Shown: positions 18,664-27,108 of the stretch, one piece after another
Numbering within the stretch: position 1 is the first letter of the stretch
Layout of the letters: every line of letters starts with the position of its first letter
From: Bacillota bacterium
GTDB taxonomy: Bacteria > Bacillota > Sulfobacillia > JAJZIM01
Reading direction: 5' to 3'
NCBI GenBank assembly: GCA_021810565.1
Contig: JAJZIM010000018.1
Location: forward strand, 1-46,984
DNA: 46,984 nucleotides
Translations under genes and position numbers: made by a program
The notes under the pieces: model-generated
The model's input: the letters and a program-made list of their open reading frames with translations, nothing else
Told to the model about the DNA's origin: nothing
Database searches by the model: none

Positions 18664-19683
18664 ATGCGGTATCGCAGACTGGGATCCACGGGCCTGTTGG
18701 TGTCCGAGCTGTGCTTCGGGGCCATGACCTTCGGGGACAGTCCCTGGAAGCTGGGCGGGGTGGATCAACAGACGGCCGACCGGATGGTGGGGCGCTGCCT
18801 GGAGGCGGGCATAAACTGCTTTGACACCGCCGACATCTACAGCGACGGTGCCTCCGAGGAGATCCTGGGCCGCTCGCTGGGCGGACGGCGCGGCGAGGTG
18901 GTGTTGGCCACCAAGGTATATGGGCGCATGGGACCTGGGCCAAACGACCAGGGGCTGTCGCGCCGCCACGTCCTGGCGGCCGCCGAGGACAGCTTGCGCC
19001 GGCTGGGCACCGAGTGGCTCGACTTGTATCAGGTGCATGGCTTCGACCCCCTCACTCCCTTGGAGGAGACCCTGGGGGCGTTGGACGACCTGGTGCGTGC
19101 GGGCAAGGTGCGCTACATCGGCCTTTCCAACTTCGCCGCCTGGCAGACCATGAAGGCCCTGGCCATCTCCGATGGGCACGGCTGGAGCCGTTTCGTGTCC
19201 GCCCAGATGCACTACAGCCTCTTGGGCCGGGACATCGAGGAGGAGGTGGTCCCGCTGGCTTTGGACCAGGGTCTGGGTATCCTGTGCTGGAGCCCGCTAT
19301 CCGGGGGTTTTCTGAGCGGCAAGTATCGCAGCGGGGAGACGCCGCCGGGCACCCGCTTCGGCGATCGGCAGCTTTGGTTTCCTCCTTTCGACCGGGAGAT
19401 GGGCTTTCACGCCCTGAAGGCGGTGGAGGAAATCGCCGCCGAGGCAGGAGCCACGCCGGCTCAGGTGTCCCTGGCCTGGCTCTTGACCAGGGACGGCGTC
19501 GCATCGGTGATCCTGGGGGCGCGCCGCTTGGAGCAGTTGGAGGACAACCTGCGCGCGGCCGAGCTGACCCTGGCGCCGGAGCAGGTGGCGCGGCTGGAAG
19601 AGCTGACCCGGCCCGCCGCTCGGTATCCGCGCTGGATGGTGGAGCGCCAGTCCGCCGGACGGGCCGCCGGCCCCGTGTCCTGA
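18664..19683 (+). CDS. Aldo-keto reductase
   Basis: NAD(P)H-dependent oxidoreductase of the TIM-barrel aldo-keto reductase superfamily, 339 residues. The catalytic tetrad is intact: Asp54 and Tyr59 in FDTADIYSDGASEE, Lys84 in VLATKV and His125 in YQVHGFDP. The start RYRRLGSTGLLVSELCFGAMTFG (key part RLGSTGLxVS) is that of the bacterial YajO/GSP69-like group. GAGGAGG lies 8-10 bases before ATG 18664. It follows the MFS gene by 27 bases and precedes an aminotransferase by 9, so an operon from 16.5 to 20.9 kb is likely. Natural substrate unknown. Confidence 0.94.
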   Translation: MRYRRLGSTGLLVSELCFGAMTFGDSPWKLGGVDQQTADRMVGRCLEAGINCFDTADIYSDGASEEILGRSLGGRRGEVVLATKVYGRMGPGPNDQGLSRRHVLAAAEDSLRRLGTEWLDLYQVHGFDPLTPLEETLGALDDLVRAGKVRYIGLSNFAAWQTMKALAISDGHGWSRFVSAQMHYSLLGRDIEEEVVPLALDQGLGILCWSPLSGGFLSGKYRSGETPPGTRFGDRQLWFPPFDREMGFHALKAVEEIAAEAGATPAQVSLAWLLTRDGVASVILGARRLEQLEDNLRAAELTLAPEQVARLEELTRPAARYPRWMVERQSAGRAAGPVS

Positions 19684-19692
19684 GGCGGGGCG

Positions 19693-20853
19693 ATGACACC
19701 GTCGGATGAGGAGCGGGCCCAGGTGTTGCGGCGGCAGTTTCCGGTGCTGCGGCGCTTGGCCTATCTGAATGCCGGCACCAACGGGCCGCTGCCCGAGGTG
19801 GTGCGCGCCGCCGTGGAGGAGAGCCTGCGGCACCAATATCGGCGGGGGAGGATCGGGCGGGAGGCCTTCCGGGAGCACCAGGCGGCGGGGGAGCGGGTGC
19901 GGGAGCTGGCGTCCCGCCTGCTGGGGGCGGATCCCGCGGAGTTGGCCCTGACCCACCATACCACGGAGGGAATGAACATCGCGGCCTGGGGCCTTCCATG
20001 GCGGCAGGGGGACCGCGTCCTCACCACCGACCAAGAGCACCCCGGGGGGCTGCTGCCCCTAGCCGGCTTGCGCCGGCGTCTGGGGGTGGAGGTGGATTTC
20101 TTGCAGGCGGCCGACCTGGCGGCGGAACCAGCGGGGGCCGTGGAGGCGGCCATCACGCCCCGGACGCGCCTTTTGGCCTTCTCCCACGTTTCCTACCGCA
20201 CGGGGGAGGTGTTGCCGGCGGCCGCCATGATCCGGGCGGCCCATGGGCGGGGAGTGCCGGCTCTGGTGGATGGCGCCCAGGCCGTGGGGGCGATACCGGT
20301 GGATATGGCCGAGTTGGGAGCCGATTTCTATGCCCTCCCGGGCCAGAAGTGGCTGTGCGGTCCCGAGGGAACCGGCCTGCTCTACGTCAACCGGCGGCAG
20401 TTGCCCCACCTGCGCCAGACCTTTCTCGGCTACCTGTCCATTCGGGACCTGGACGAGGCGGGCGAGTTCCTGCCCCAGGAGGGAGCGCGGCGCTACGAGG
20501 TGGGCTTCTTGTTCCAGCCCTCCCTGGCGGGCTTGGCGGCCGCCTTGGAGCTATTCCTGGACCAGGTGGGGCCGGCGTGGGCCTATCGGCGCATCGTCGC
20601 TCTGCGGGAGGAGGCACGCCGGCTGCTGGGCGGACCGGGGGTGGAGTTTCTGACCCCGCCCGAGGCCGCAGGGATCCTCTCCTTCCGGGTGAAGGGCCTG
20701 GATCCCGGGGAGGCGGTGGCCGCCCTGGAGAAAAAGAAGGTGCTGATCCGCTCCATAGAGCGGCCCTCCTGCCTGCGGGTGGCCGCCGGCTACTACAACT
20801 CCCAGCAGGACCTGGAGCGCTTGGCGGATGGGCTGGCGGCCTTGCGGCGATAA
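19693..20853 (+). CDS. Class V aminotransferase (cysteine desulfurase / isopenicillin N epimerase-like)
   Basis: PLP-dependent fold-type I enzyme of 386 residues. YLNAGTNGPLP near residue 25, TTEGMNIAAWG (about 95) binding the cofactor phosphate, VDGAQAVGAIPVD, and the PLP lysine Lys219 in LPGQKWLCGPEGTG are typical. The C-terminal part lacks an obvious flexible-loop catalytic cysteine of true NifS/IscS desulfurases, so a desulfurase role is not supported; epimerase/lyase-like members are closer. It is the last gene of a compact run. About 400 bases without genes follow. Confidence 0.88.
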   Translation: MTPSDEERAQVLRRQFPVLRRLAYLNAGTNGPLPEVVRAAVEESLRHQYRRGRIGREAFREHQAAGERVRELASRLLGADPAELALTHHTTEGMNIAAWGLPWRQGDRVLTTDQEHPGGLLPLAGLRRRLGVEVDFLQAADLAAEPAGAVEAAITPRTRLLAFSHVSYRTGEVLPAAAMIRAAHGRGVPALVDGAQAVGAIPVDMAELGADFYALPGQKWLCGPEGTGLLYVNRRQLPHLRQTFLGYLSIRDLDEAGEFLPQEGARRYEVGFLFQPSLAGLAAALELFLDQVGPAWAYRRIVALREEARRLLGGPGVEFLTPPEAAGILSFRVKGLDPGEAVAALEKKKVLIRSIERPSCLRVAAGYYNSQQDLERLADGLAALRR

Positions 20854-21257
20854 GGTGGGCGCACGTTCGAGGGCCACGGCGCCTGGGGCATGCCTTCCCA
20901 ACTGAGGTTCCGCTTGCGGGACCGGAGCGCTACCGAGGGCGCCGTGTTCCGCCCGGCTCCGGAGGTTGCCCCTCCATACCGGCTATGATACGATTACCTG
21001 GCGCCCTCCGGGCTCGTCCGACGGTGGGACGCGGGGCTTCGGAATCCCACAGCCGTGGTTCGAGACTCCGTTCCGGAGCCGATCTTCGTCGGCGGCATTT
21101 CTGACGATGCCCTCTCAATCGCTACGCACACCCTTTGTATGCCGCCCCGGAGGGCCACATCGAAAAGCGCCGGACCCGCAATCGGCGGTACCCGGAAGGA
21201 TCGCTGACCGCCGGGGATGCCGGGAGTCCGGCGTGCCGCAATGGGGGGGAATGCCGC
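20854..21257. other. Intergenic region upstream of the Crp/Fnr regulator
   Basis: About 400 bases. TATGAT at 20984-20989 resembles a -10 element but no matching -35 lies 16-18 bases upstream. Open frames on both strands have unlikely compositions. No copy of the TGTCG-N6-CGACA repeat seen further right was found here. Confidence 0.35.
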
Positions 21258-22055
21258 ATGACCGGAGCGAGGCCTTTCGTGCGGAACCTGCCGGTTTTTG
21301 AGGGCCTGAGTTGCGAGGAGGCGTCGCGGCTCGACCGGATGGTGTGGGAGCGCCGCTTCAAAGCGCGCGAGTCCATCTTCTCCGCCGGAGAGCAGGCCGA
21401 GTATGTGTATCTCGTGCGCGAGGGATGGGTGAAGCTTTTTCGCGTCACCGAGGACGGGCAGGAGAGCGTGACGGCCATCCTGGGCCCGGGAGACATCTTC
21501 GGAGAATTCATCCTGGGCGAGAACCTGTGCCACTCCGTATTCGCCGAGCCTTTGGAGGCGGCGCTCTTGTGCATCCTGCCCCGGTGCAACTTTTTTCGGC
21601 TCCTAACGGAGGACCCGAAGATAGCCCTGAAGATCATCGACAACATCGGGCGGCGCCTGAACCGGATCTCGGATGCTCTGGAGAACCTGCGCAGCTACGA
21701 TCTGGCGCGGCGTTTCGCCAGGCTCCTGCTCCTGCTGGCGGCGGAGTTCGGGGAAGGACCCGAGGAGGCGGCGTTCATCGGGATCCGTTTGACCCATCAG
21801 GATCTGGCCAACATGATCGGCGTCTGCCGGCAGACCGTCACCGGCCTCCTGGGCCGCTTCCGTCGTCTCGGCTTGGCCTCGGGCGAAGGGCACCACCTGA
21901 CCGTGAACCGACGGCGCCTGTCGGCTTTCCTGGAGCAAGTAGCGCCCCGCGCCGGCCGAGATGAGGCGAGGGAGGCGCTCCGGGGCACCGCTGGCCAGGG
22001 AGGGTCCCGGCAGCCGCCGGCGTCCAAACCTCACCCACCGGCCTTGCGCACGTAG
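21258..22055 (+). CDS. Crp/Fnr-family transcriptional regulator
   Basis: A 265-residue regulator: N-terminal cyclic-nucleotide-binding-type beta-barrel (FSAGEQAEYVYLVREGWVKLF, key GEQAEYVYLV; then GPGDIFGE), long dimer helix, and C-terminal winged helix with LTHQDLANMIGVCRQTVTGLL as the helix-turn-helix (key HQDLAxxxGxxRxTV). The recognition helix has Arg-Gln where classical Crp has Arg-Glu. Several cysteines occur (LSCEE, NLCHS, LLCILPRC) but not in the FNR spacing, so an iron-sulfur sensor is unproven. ATG 21258 follows GGGGGGGA by 7 bases. It converges on and overlaps the TusA-like gene by 25 bases. It probably controls that operon (see the inverted repeat at 22956-22971). Confidence 0.92.
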   Translation: MTGARPFVRNLPVFEGLSCEEASRLDRMVWERRFKARESIFSAGEQAEYVYLVREGWVKLFRVTEDGQESVTAILGPGDIFGEFILGENLCHSVFAEPLEAALLCILPRCNFFRLLTEDPKIALKIIDNIGRRLNRISDALENLRSYDLARRFARLLLLLAAEFGEGPEEAAFIGIRLTHQDLANMIGVCRQTVTGLLGRFRRLGLASGEGHHLTVNRRRLSAFLEQVAPRAGRDEAREALRGTAGQGGSRQPPASKPHPPALRT

Positions 22056-22264
22056 AACCGGAACGTGCCGCCGCCGGCCTCGGTGGCCAAAAGCTCGTTG
22101 CCGGTGTGCCGACACCAGGCGGGGATATCCGTGCAGGTTCCGCTGGTGGTGGTAATCACCTCCAGAACCTGACCCGCCGTCAATTTGCCCAGGGCTTCTT
22201 TCAGCTTCGCCACCGGGGCGATGCAATATAGACCGGAGGCGTCCAACGTGGCGTCCGCCCGCAT
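22031..22264 (-). CDS. TusA/SirA-family sulfur carrier
   Basis: A 77-residue TusA-like protein. The sulfur-accepting cysteine is Cys14 in DASGLYCIAPVAKLKEAL (core GLYCIAPV, corresponding to the family GLxCPxPV, with Ala in place of the first Pro neighbour), and the C-terminal GTFRFYVRK strand is typical. The family relays persulfide sulfur between proteins and in sulfur-oxidising organisms moves it in the dissimilatory pathway. GGGAGGG abuts an ATG at 22270 but sits 6 bases before ATG 22264, so the latter is chosen. Last gene of a three-gene operon with DUF2892 and thioredoxin-like genes. Confidence 0.88.
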   Translation of the reverse strand: MRADATLDASGLYCIAPVAKLKEALGKLTAGQVLEVITTTSGTCTDIPAWCRHTGNELLATEAGGGTFRFYVRKAGG

Positions 22265-22301
22265 GGTCATCCCTCCCGTTGCCCTCGTCTTGCGGGCCAG
22301 C

Positions 22302-22514
22302 CTACCGGGAATCGCGGCTCCGGGTGGATATGCCCAGGAGGTGCCAGACGGGGCAATAGGCGATGAGCCCGGTCCCCACCAGCACCACTCCCCCGGCCAT
22401 CAGCACCCAGGATAGCCACCCATACTCCCTGCCCAGCAGGTAGCCGCCGAGCAACGCTGCCGCTCCCAGCACCATGCGGATTCCCCGCTCCACGGGCCCT
22501 TGGTTTGCACGCAT
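22302..22514 (-). CDS. DUF2892 (YgaP-like) membrane protein
   Basis: A 70-residue protein with two membrane segments (about residues 13-28 and 33-52) and the family features NQGPVERGIRMVLG and TGLIAYCPVWHLLGIST; the Cys-Pro after the second helix is characteristic. DUF2892 domains often occur fused or next to rhodanese and TusA proteins in sulfur metabolism, which fits this operon. GGGGGA precedes ATG 22514 by 6 bases. Its exact role is unknown. Confidence 0.9.
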   Translation of the reverse strand: MRANQGPVERGIRMVLGAAALLGGYLLGREYGWLSWVLMAGGVVLVGTGLIAYCPVWHLLGISTRSRDSR

Positions 22515-22532
22515 CGGAACTCCCCCTTAAGA

Positions 22533-22895
22533 TCAATTTTCGGGCAGCCAACGGGCCAACTCGGACGGAGGCACGAACCCGTGGAAGGACTCGACCACCA
22601 CCCCGTGGCGCACCACGAGGGTCGTCGGAACGGACAGGATCCCGTAGCGCCTTGCCGCCGCCGGATTTTCGGCCAAGTCGACCACGCGCACGGCTCCGTC
22701 TCGGATCGTCGACGCATGGACTTCCTTCATCCGGGCGCAAACCCGGCAGGTGGGGGTGGTGAACAGATATATCCCATCCGCGTCCTCCGTGGATGAACCC
22801 TGCTGGCGGCGGCGTTGCAGCGCCACGATCCATCGTTGCGCCAGCCACAGACCCAGCAAGGCCGCTATCGCCATCGCAACGAAGGCTTCTCTCAT
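22533..22895 (-). CDS. Membrane-anchored thioredoxin-like protein
   Basis: A 120-residue protein with an N-terminal transmembrane anchor (about residues 5-25) and a thioredoxin fold: strand IYLFTTPTC, redox motif Cys50-Arg-Val-Cys53, and a cis-proline in SVPTTLVV. The RVC sequence in place of GPC suggests a more reducing or specialised thiol exchange. Topology (fold inside or outside) is not decidable from the short flanks, although the RRR after the helix favours a cytoplasmic domain. AAGGAGGG is 6 bases before ATG 22895. First gene of the operon with DUF2892 and TusA-like genes. Confidence 0.9.
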   Translation of the reverse strand: MREAFVAMAIAALLGLWLAQRWIVALQRRRQQGSSTEDADGIYLFTTPTCRVCARMKEVHASTIRDGAVRVVDLAENPAAARRYGILSVPTTLVVRHGVVVESFHGFVPPSELARWLPEN

Positions 22896-22927
22896 GCTCT
22901 GCCCTCCTTGACGCTACCCCTGGACCG

Positions 22928-22971
22928 ATCTTAGGCTTCCGGAGCAGCACCGCGCTGTCGCCGTGACGACA
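22928..22971 (-). promoter_or_regulatory. Candidate activator-type promoter with inverted repeat
   Basis: TGTCG-N6-CGACA (22956-22971) is a perfect 5-6-5 inverted repeat, the geometry of Crp/Fnr sites. On the minus strand a -10-like TAAGAT lies at 22933-22928 with no recognisable -35. With a start near 22921 the repeat is centred close to -42, the class II activator position. Binding by the neighbouring regulator is inferred. Confidence 0.5.
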
Positions 22972-23012
22972 ATATTTGCCGGCAGCGGGTGCGCATGTCC
23001 CGGACCGGGCTA

Positions 23013-23041
23013 TTGACAGCGCAGCCGTCCCATGGTAAAAG
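23013..23041 (+). promoter_or_regulatory. Promoter of the leuA leader
   Basis: TTGACA (23013-23018), 17-base spacer, TAAAAG (23036-23041) preceded by TGG, which may act as an extended -10. It lies immediately before the T-box leader. Confidence 0.6.
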
Positions 23042-23059
23042 GAAAGGCAAAGGCCATGA

Positions 23060-23320
23060 CCGGGAGTAGTAGCGGGTGTCCCGATCCAGAGAGCCGCCGG
23101 TCGGTGCGAGGCGGTGGAAGGAACTTGCGAAACTCGCCCGGGAGCCGCCGCCTGAAACCCCACCGGGGAGAAAAAGCGGCCGGACGTTCCCCCCGTTAGC
23201 GCAGGGAAGGGCATCGGCTTAGGCTCGTGCCCCAGTGAAGGGGGCCCCCCAGGGGGTCAACTAGAGTGGTACCGCGCAAGGCCAGCCCTGCGTCTCTAGC
23301 GAGACGCAGGGCTTTATATC
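23060..23320 (+). promoter_or_regulatory. T-box riboswitch, probably tRNA-Leu responsive
   Basis: A transcription-attenuation leader that reads uncharged tRNA. Stem I base pairs CCGGG (23060-23064) with CCCGG (23137-23141). AGTA follows on the 5' side of the specifier loop and GAAA-CTC-G on the 3' side, so the specifier is likely CTC (Leu) at 23133-23135. AGAGAGCC...GGTCGGTGCGAG-type apical elements follow. The T-box sequence AGAGTGGTACCGCG is at 23263-23276. The competing terminator is a 13-bp stem AGCCCTGCGTCTC (23284-23296) / GAGACGCAGGGCT (23301-23313) and a T-rich tract. Gene context (leuA) agrees with the specifier. Confidence 0.92.
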
Positions 23321-23348
23321 TTTCAATAACGGAAAGGAGTTGGGAGGC

Positions 23349-24866
23349 ATGGAGCGGGTGTATGTCCTGGACACCACCCTGCGGGATGGGGAGCAGGTGC
23401 CGGGGGCGGCCCTGAACGCTCGGGAGAAGCTGGAGGTGGCCCGGCAGCTGGCGGCCCTCAAGGTGGACGTCATCGAGGCGGGGTTCCCGGCCTCCTCGCC
23501 GGGTGACGCCGAGGCGGTGCGCGGCATCGCCCGGCAGGTGCGGGACTGCTCCGTCACCGCCCTGGCCCGGGCGGTGACGGCGGACATCGATGCGGTTTGG
23601 GAGGCCATTCGGGAGGCGGCGGATCCCCAGATCCACATGGTGCTGGGCGTATCCGATGTCCATATCCAGGGGAAGTTTCGGCGCAGCCGGGAGGAGATCC
23701 TGGAGATGGGGGTGGCGGCCGTGCGCTACGCCCGCAAGCTGTGCCCCAAGGTGCAGTACTCCACGGAGGACGCTGGCCGGGCCGACCGGGAATACCTGTG
23801 CCGCACCGTGGAGGCGGTCATCGATGCCGGGGCCACGGTGGTGAACATCCCCGACTCCACCGGCTACTGCTACCCCCAGGAGTTCGGCGATCTGATCCGC
23901 CACCTCTTCGAGCATGTGCCCAACATCCATCGCGCCCTGATCTCCGTGCACTGCCACAACGACCTGGGCATGGCCACGGCCAACACCCTGGCGGCCTTGC
24001 GGGCGGGGGCTAGGCGGGTGGAGGTGACCATCAACGGTTTGGGGGAGCGGGCGGGCAACGCGGCCCTGGAGGAGGTGGTGATGGCCCTCAAGACCCGCCC
24101 CGACTACTTCGGCCTGGAGACGGGCATCAACACCCGGGAGCTGTACCGCACCAGCCGCCTGGTCAGCTCCCTGAGCGGGATCCGGGTGCAGGTGAACAAG
24201 GCGGTGGTGGGGGCCAACGCCTTCGCCCACTCCTCGGGGATCCACCAGGACGGGGTGCTCAAGGAGCGCTCCACCTACGAGATCATCGATCCCCGGGAGG
24301 TGGGGGTGCCTGAGTCCAAGCTGGTGCTCACCGCCCGTTCCGGCCGCCACGCGCTTAGCCATCGGCTGGAGTCCCTGGGGTATCACCTGCCGGAGGACCA
24401 GTTCGAGGCGGTGCACCGGCGCTTCCTGGAGCTGGCGGACCGCAAGAAGGAAGTCCTGGACGAGGATCTGGAGGAACTGGTCTCCGACACCGCGCGGGTG
24501 GTGCCCCAAGGCTACGCCCTGGAGTCCTTGGCCGTGAGCTGCGGCACGGTGGGTATGCCCCGGGCCGAGGTGGTGCTGCGCCGCCCTGACGGCAGCAGGT
24601 TCACGGGGCGCGGGGAGGGCTCGGGGCCGGTGGACGCCGCCTACAAGGCGGTGGATCAGGGGGTTGGAATGCCCTGTCGCCTGCTGGAGTTCTCCCTGCA
24701 GTCGGTGACCGAGGACATCGACGCCCAGGCCAATGTGCATGTGCGCGTACGGGTGGGGGAGCGGGTCTACGGTGGCCACGCGGCCCACACGGACATCGTG
24801 GTCTCCGGGGTGCTGGCCTATCTGAATGCCCTGAACCGGGCGGCCCAGGACGCCGATGGACGCTAG
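23349..24866 (+). CDS. leuA: 2-isopropylmalate synthase
   Basis: First committed step of leucine synthesis: condenses acetyl-CoA with 2-oxoisovalerate. At 505 residues it has the HMGL-like TIM barrel with [12 protein letters not shown] (residues 7-18, metal and substrate binding), [11 protein letters not shown], the metal-binding HCHNDLGMA and [14 protein letters not shown], then GIHQDGVLK, and a C-terminal LeuA regulatory domain ([13 protein letters not shown] onward) for leucine feedback. These are typical of LeuA; homocitrate or citramalate synthases are related, but the leucine T-box upstream supports leuA. GGAAAGGAG is 9 bases before ATG 23349. The frame overlaps the methyltransferase by 11 bases. 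No other leu genes lie nearby. Confidence 0.93.
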   Translation: MERVYVLDTTLRDGEQVPGAALNAREKLEVARQLAALKVDVIEAGFPASSPGDAEAVRGIARQVRDCSVTALARAVTADIDAVWEAIREAADPQIHMVLGVSDVHIQGKFRRSREEILEMGVAAVRYARKLCPKVQYSTEDAGRADREYLCRTVEAVIDAGATVVNIPDSTGYCYPQEFGDLIRHLFEHVPNIHRALISVHCHNDLGMATANTLAALRAGARRVEVTINGLGERAGNAALEEVVMALKTRPDYFGLETGINTRELYRTSRLVSSLSGIRVQVNKAVVGANAFAHSSGIHQDGVLKERSTYEIIDPREVGVPESKLVLTARSGRHALSHRLESLGYHLPEDQFEAVHRRFLELADRKKEVLDEDLEELVSDTARVVPQGYALESLAVSCGTVGMPRAEVVLRRPDGSRFTGRGEGSGPVDAAYKAVDQGVGMPCRLLEFSLQSVTEDIDAQANVHVRVRVGERVYGGHAAHTDIVVSGVLAYLNALNRAAQDADGR

Positions 24867-25617
24867 GGAGCAGTTCGGCCGCACGGCGGCGGCCTACGTG
24901 GACAGTCCGGTGCACGCCGCGGGCCGAACCCTGGCGCGCTGCCGGGAGCTGGCGGGCCTGCGCGGCGGCGAGCGCGTTTTGGACGTGGCCACGGGGGCGG
25001 GGCACCTGGCCTTTGCGCTGGCTTCCCTGGCCGGGGAGGTGGTGGCCTTGGACCTCACCCCGGCCATGCTGGAGGTGGCCGCCGACGAGGCGCACCGGCG
25101 CGGCATCGGCAACGTGTCCTTCGTGCAGGGGGACGCCCTGGACCTGCCCTTTCCCGATGGCCTTTTCCAGGCGGTGCTCTGCCGGGTGGCCGCCCACCAT
25201 TTCCCCGATCCCGCCCGGGCGGTGGCCGAGATGGCCCGGGTGGTGGAGTTCGGGGGCTTGGTGCTGGTGGCGGACACCTGTGTTCCCGAAGACGACGGCC
25301 TGGACCGGCGGATCAACGAGTTGGAGCTGCTGCGCGACGCCAGCCACCGGCGCAACTGGCGTCCCGGCGAGTGGCGGGGCTTTTTTCGGCGGGCGGGGCT
25401 GACGGTGCAAGGTCAGGAGTGGGGCTTTCTGGAGCGGGAGATGCCCCTGGAGGAGTGGCTGGAGCGCGCTGCCACCCCACTGGGGCGCCAGACGGCCGTC
25501 CGCAGGCGCTTCGCCGAGGCGGACGCCGCCCTGCGGGCCGCGCTGGCCGTGCGGGAGGAGGCGGGGCAATGGTATTTCCAGTTGCCCTGGGTAATCACCT
25601 GGGGACGAAGGCCGTAG
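24856..25617 (+). CDS. Class I SAM-dependent methyltransferase (UbiE/YcgJ-like)
   Basis: A 253-residue methyltransferase with the SAM-binding loop VLDVATGAGHLAFAL (about residues 42-56), acidic residue in VVALDLTPAML, and the motif GDALDLPFPDGLF (about 95) as in UbiE/YcgJ proteins. The AAHHFPDPARAVAEMARV stretch resembles the post-motif region of small-molecule methyltransferases. It overlaps leuA by 11 bases, so it is translationally coupled and likely under the same T-box, although a role in leucine metabolism is not evident. Substrate unknown. Confidence 0.9.
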   Translation: MDAREQFGRTAAAYVDSPVHAAGRTLARCRELAGLRGGERVLDVATGAGHLAFALASLAGEVVALDLTPAMLEVAADEAHRRGIGNVSFVQGDALDLPFPDGLFQAVLCRVAAHHFPDPARAVAEMARVVEFGGLVLVADTCVPEDDGLDRRINELELLRDASHRRNWRPGEWRGFFRRAGLTVQGQEWGFLEREMPLEEWLERAATPLGRQTAVRRRFAEADAALRAALAVREEAGQWYFQLPWVITWGRRP

Positions 25618-25713
25618 GGAGAGGGCCGGTGGAGCAGGATCGGAGGCTTGCCGCGCAGAATTAAGTTCCTGGTCGGCGGTGGTCTTGCGGCCTCGGGGTC
25701 GGGAGGAGGCGAT

Positions 25714-27021
25714 GTGGCGGTGGCCCAGGACGACTCCGCGCCCCGGAACTCCCCGCGTTTCGTCAGCAACCTCACCAAGAACACCCTGGCCCTCATTTTG
25801 GCCGGAGGGCGGGGCAGCAGGCTGGGCCCGCTGACCCAGTGGCGCGCCAAGCCGGCGGTACCCTTCGGCGGCAAGTTCCGCATCGTCGACTTCTGCCTGT
25901 CCAACTGCGTGAACTCGGGCATCCGCCGCATCGGGGTGCTGACCCAGTACAAGGCCCATAGCCTGATCCGGCACATCCAACTGGGCTGGGGCTTTCTGCG
26001 GGGGGAGTTCGACGAGTTCGTGGAGATCCTGCCGGCCCAGCAGCGGGTGACCCAGACCTGGTATCAGGGCACCGCCGACGCCGTGTTCCAAAACGTCGAC
26101 ATCGTGCGGATGCATCGGGCGCGCTATGTGCTCATCCTGGCCGGAGACCACATCTACAAGATGGATTACGGGCAGATGCTGGCGGAGCACGTGCAGGCCC
26201 AGGCCGATCTCACCGTGGCCTGCCTGGAGGTGCCCCTGGAGCAGGCCGGAGCCTTCGGGGTCATGGCCGCGAACCGGGAGGGCCGCGTGACCGCCTTCGT
26301 CGAGAAGCCGGCGCAGCCCAGCCCGCTGCCCGAGCGGCCGGACCGGGCCCTGATCAGCATGGGGGTCTACGTGTTCAACACCGATTTCCTGTACGAGCAG
26401 CTGATCCGGGACGCCGAGGCCCCGGGGTCCAGCCACGATTTCGCCAAGGACGTGATCCCCCATGCGGTGGCGCACCACCAGGTGGCGGCCCACCGCTTCG
26501 CCAACAGCTGCGTCAGCACCCAGATGGATCCCGGCCGCTGTTACTGGCGGGATGTCGGGACGGTGGACGCCTACTGGGCCGCCAACAACGACCTGATTCA
26601 GGTGATGCCGGAGCTGGACCTGTACGACCGGCGCTGGCCCATCTGGACCTACCAGGAGCAGCTGCCCTCCGCCAAGTTCGTCTTCGAACAGGAGGGACGC
26701 CGGGGCGTGGCCCTGGACTCCCTGGTGTCGGGCGGCTGCATCATCAGCGGCGCCACGGTGCGCCGCTCCCTGCTCTTCTCCAACGTGCGGGTGGAGGATG
26801 CCTACACCCTGGTGGAGGACTCGGTCATCCTGCCCAACGTGCACGTGAACCAAGGGGCGCGGCTGCGCAGGGTGGTGGTGGACAAAGGCACCGTCATACC
26901 GCCAGGGCTGGTGGCGGGGGAGGATCCTGAGGAGGACGCCCGGCGCTTCCACCGCACGGCGCAGGGGGCGGTGTTGATCACCCCGGAGATGCTGGGGCAA
27001 CAGATGCATCTTACCAGGTAG
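25714..27021 (+). CDS. glgC: Glucose-1-phosphate adenylyltransferase
   Basis: Makes ADP-glucose from ATP and glucose-1-phosphate for glycogen or related storage glucan. The nucleotidyltransferase signature LILAGGRGSRLGPLT is followed by RAKPAVPFGGKFRIVDF, WYQGTADAVFQN, LAGDHIYKMDY, and FVEKP; the C-terminal half has the left-handed beta-helix (SGATVRRSLLFSNVRV, DSVILPNVHV). GTG 25714 is placed 4 bases after GGGAGGAGG; an in-frame TTG at 25648 is possible but adds a non-conserved Gly/Ala-rich tail, and GTG 25720 is another option. No glycogen synthase or branching gene is present nearby. The next gene is convergent. Confidence 0.95.
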   Translation: MAVAQDDSAPRNSPRFVSNLTKNTLALILAGGRGSRLGPLTQWRAKPAVPFGGKFRIVDFCLSNCVNSGIRRIGVLTQYKAHSLIRHIQLGWGFLRGEFDEFVEILPAQQRVTQTWYQGTADAVFQNVDIVRMHRARYVLILAGDHIYKMDYGQMLAEHVQAQADLTVACLEVPLEQAGAFGVMAANREGRVTAFVEKPAQPSPLPERPDRALISMGVYVFNTDFLYEQLIRDAEAPGSSHDFAKDVIPHAVAHHQVAAHRFANSCVSTQMDPGRCYWRDVGTVDAYWAANNDLIQVMPELDLYDRRWPIWTYQEQLPSAKFVFEQEGRRGVALDSLVSGGCIISGATVRRSLLFSNVRVEDAYTLVEDSVILPNVHVNQGARLRRVVVDKGTVIPPGLVAGEDPEEDARRFHRTAQGAVLITPEMLGQQMHLTR

Positions 27022-27058
27022 CCCAGGCGCCGGCCCGGGCCGCGGCTGGGACCGGGAC

Positions 27059-27095
27059 AAAAAGGATCCGGGCCGGACGGCGGTCCGACCCGGAT
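27059..27095 (-). terminator. Terminator of the beta-propeller lipoprotein gene
   Basis: ATCCGGG-c-CGGAC (27066-27078) pairs with GTCCG-a-CCCGGAT (27083-27095) with one internal mismatch, followed on the minus strand by CC and TTTTT. It may serve glgC partly in the other direction but lacks a T-run there. Confidence 0.7.
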
Positions 27096-27108
27096 GGCGT
27101 CGGCTGGA

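Noticed and set aside
24601-27060. 819-codon minus-strand frame opposite leuA, methyltransferase and glgC
   Set aside because: It spans three recognised genes on the other strand and has shadow-like composition.
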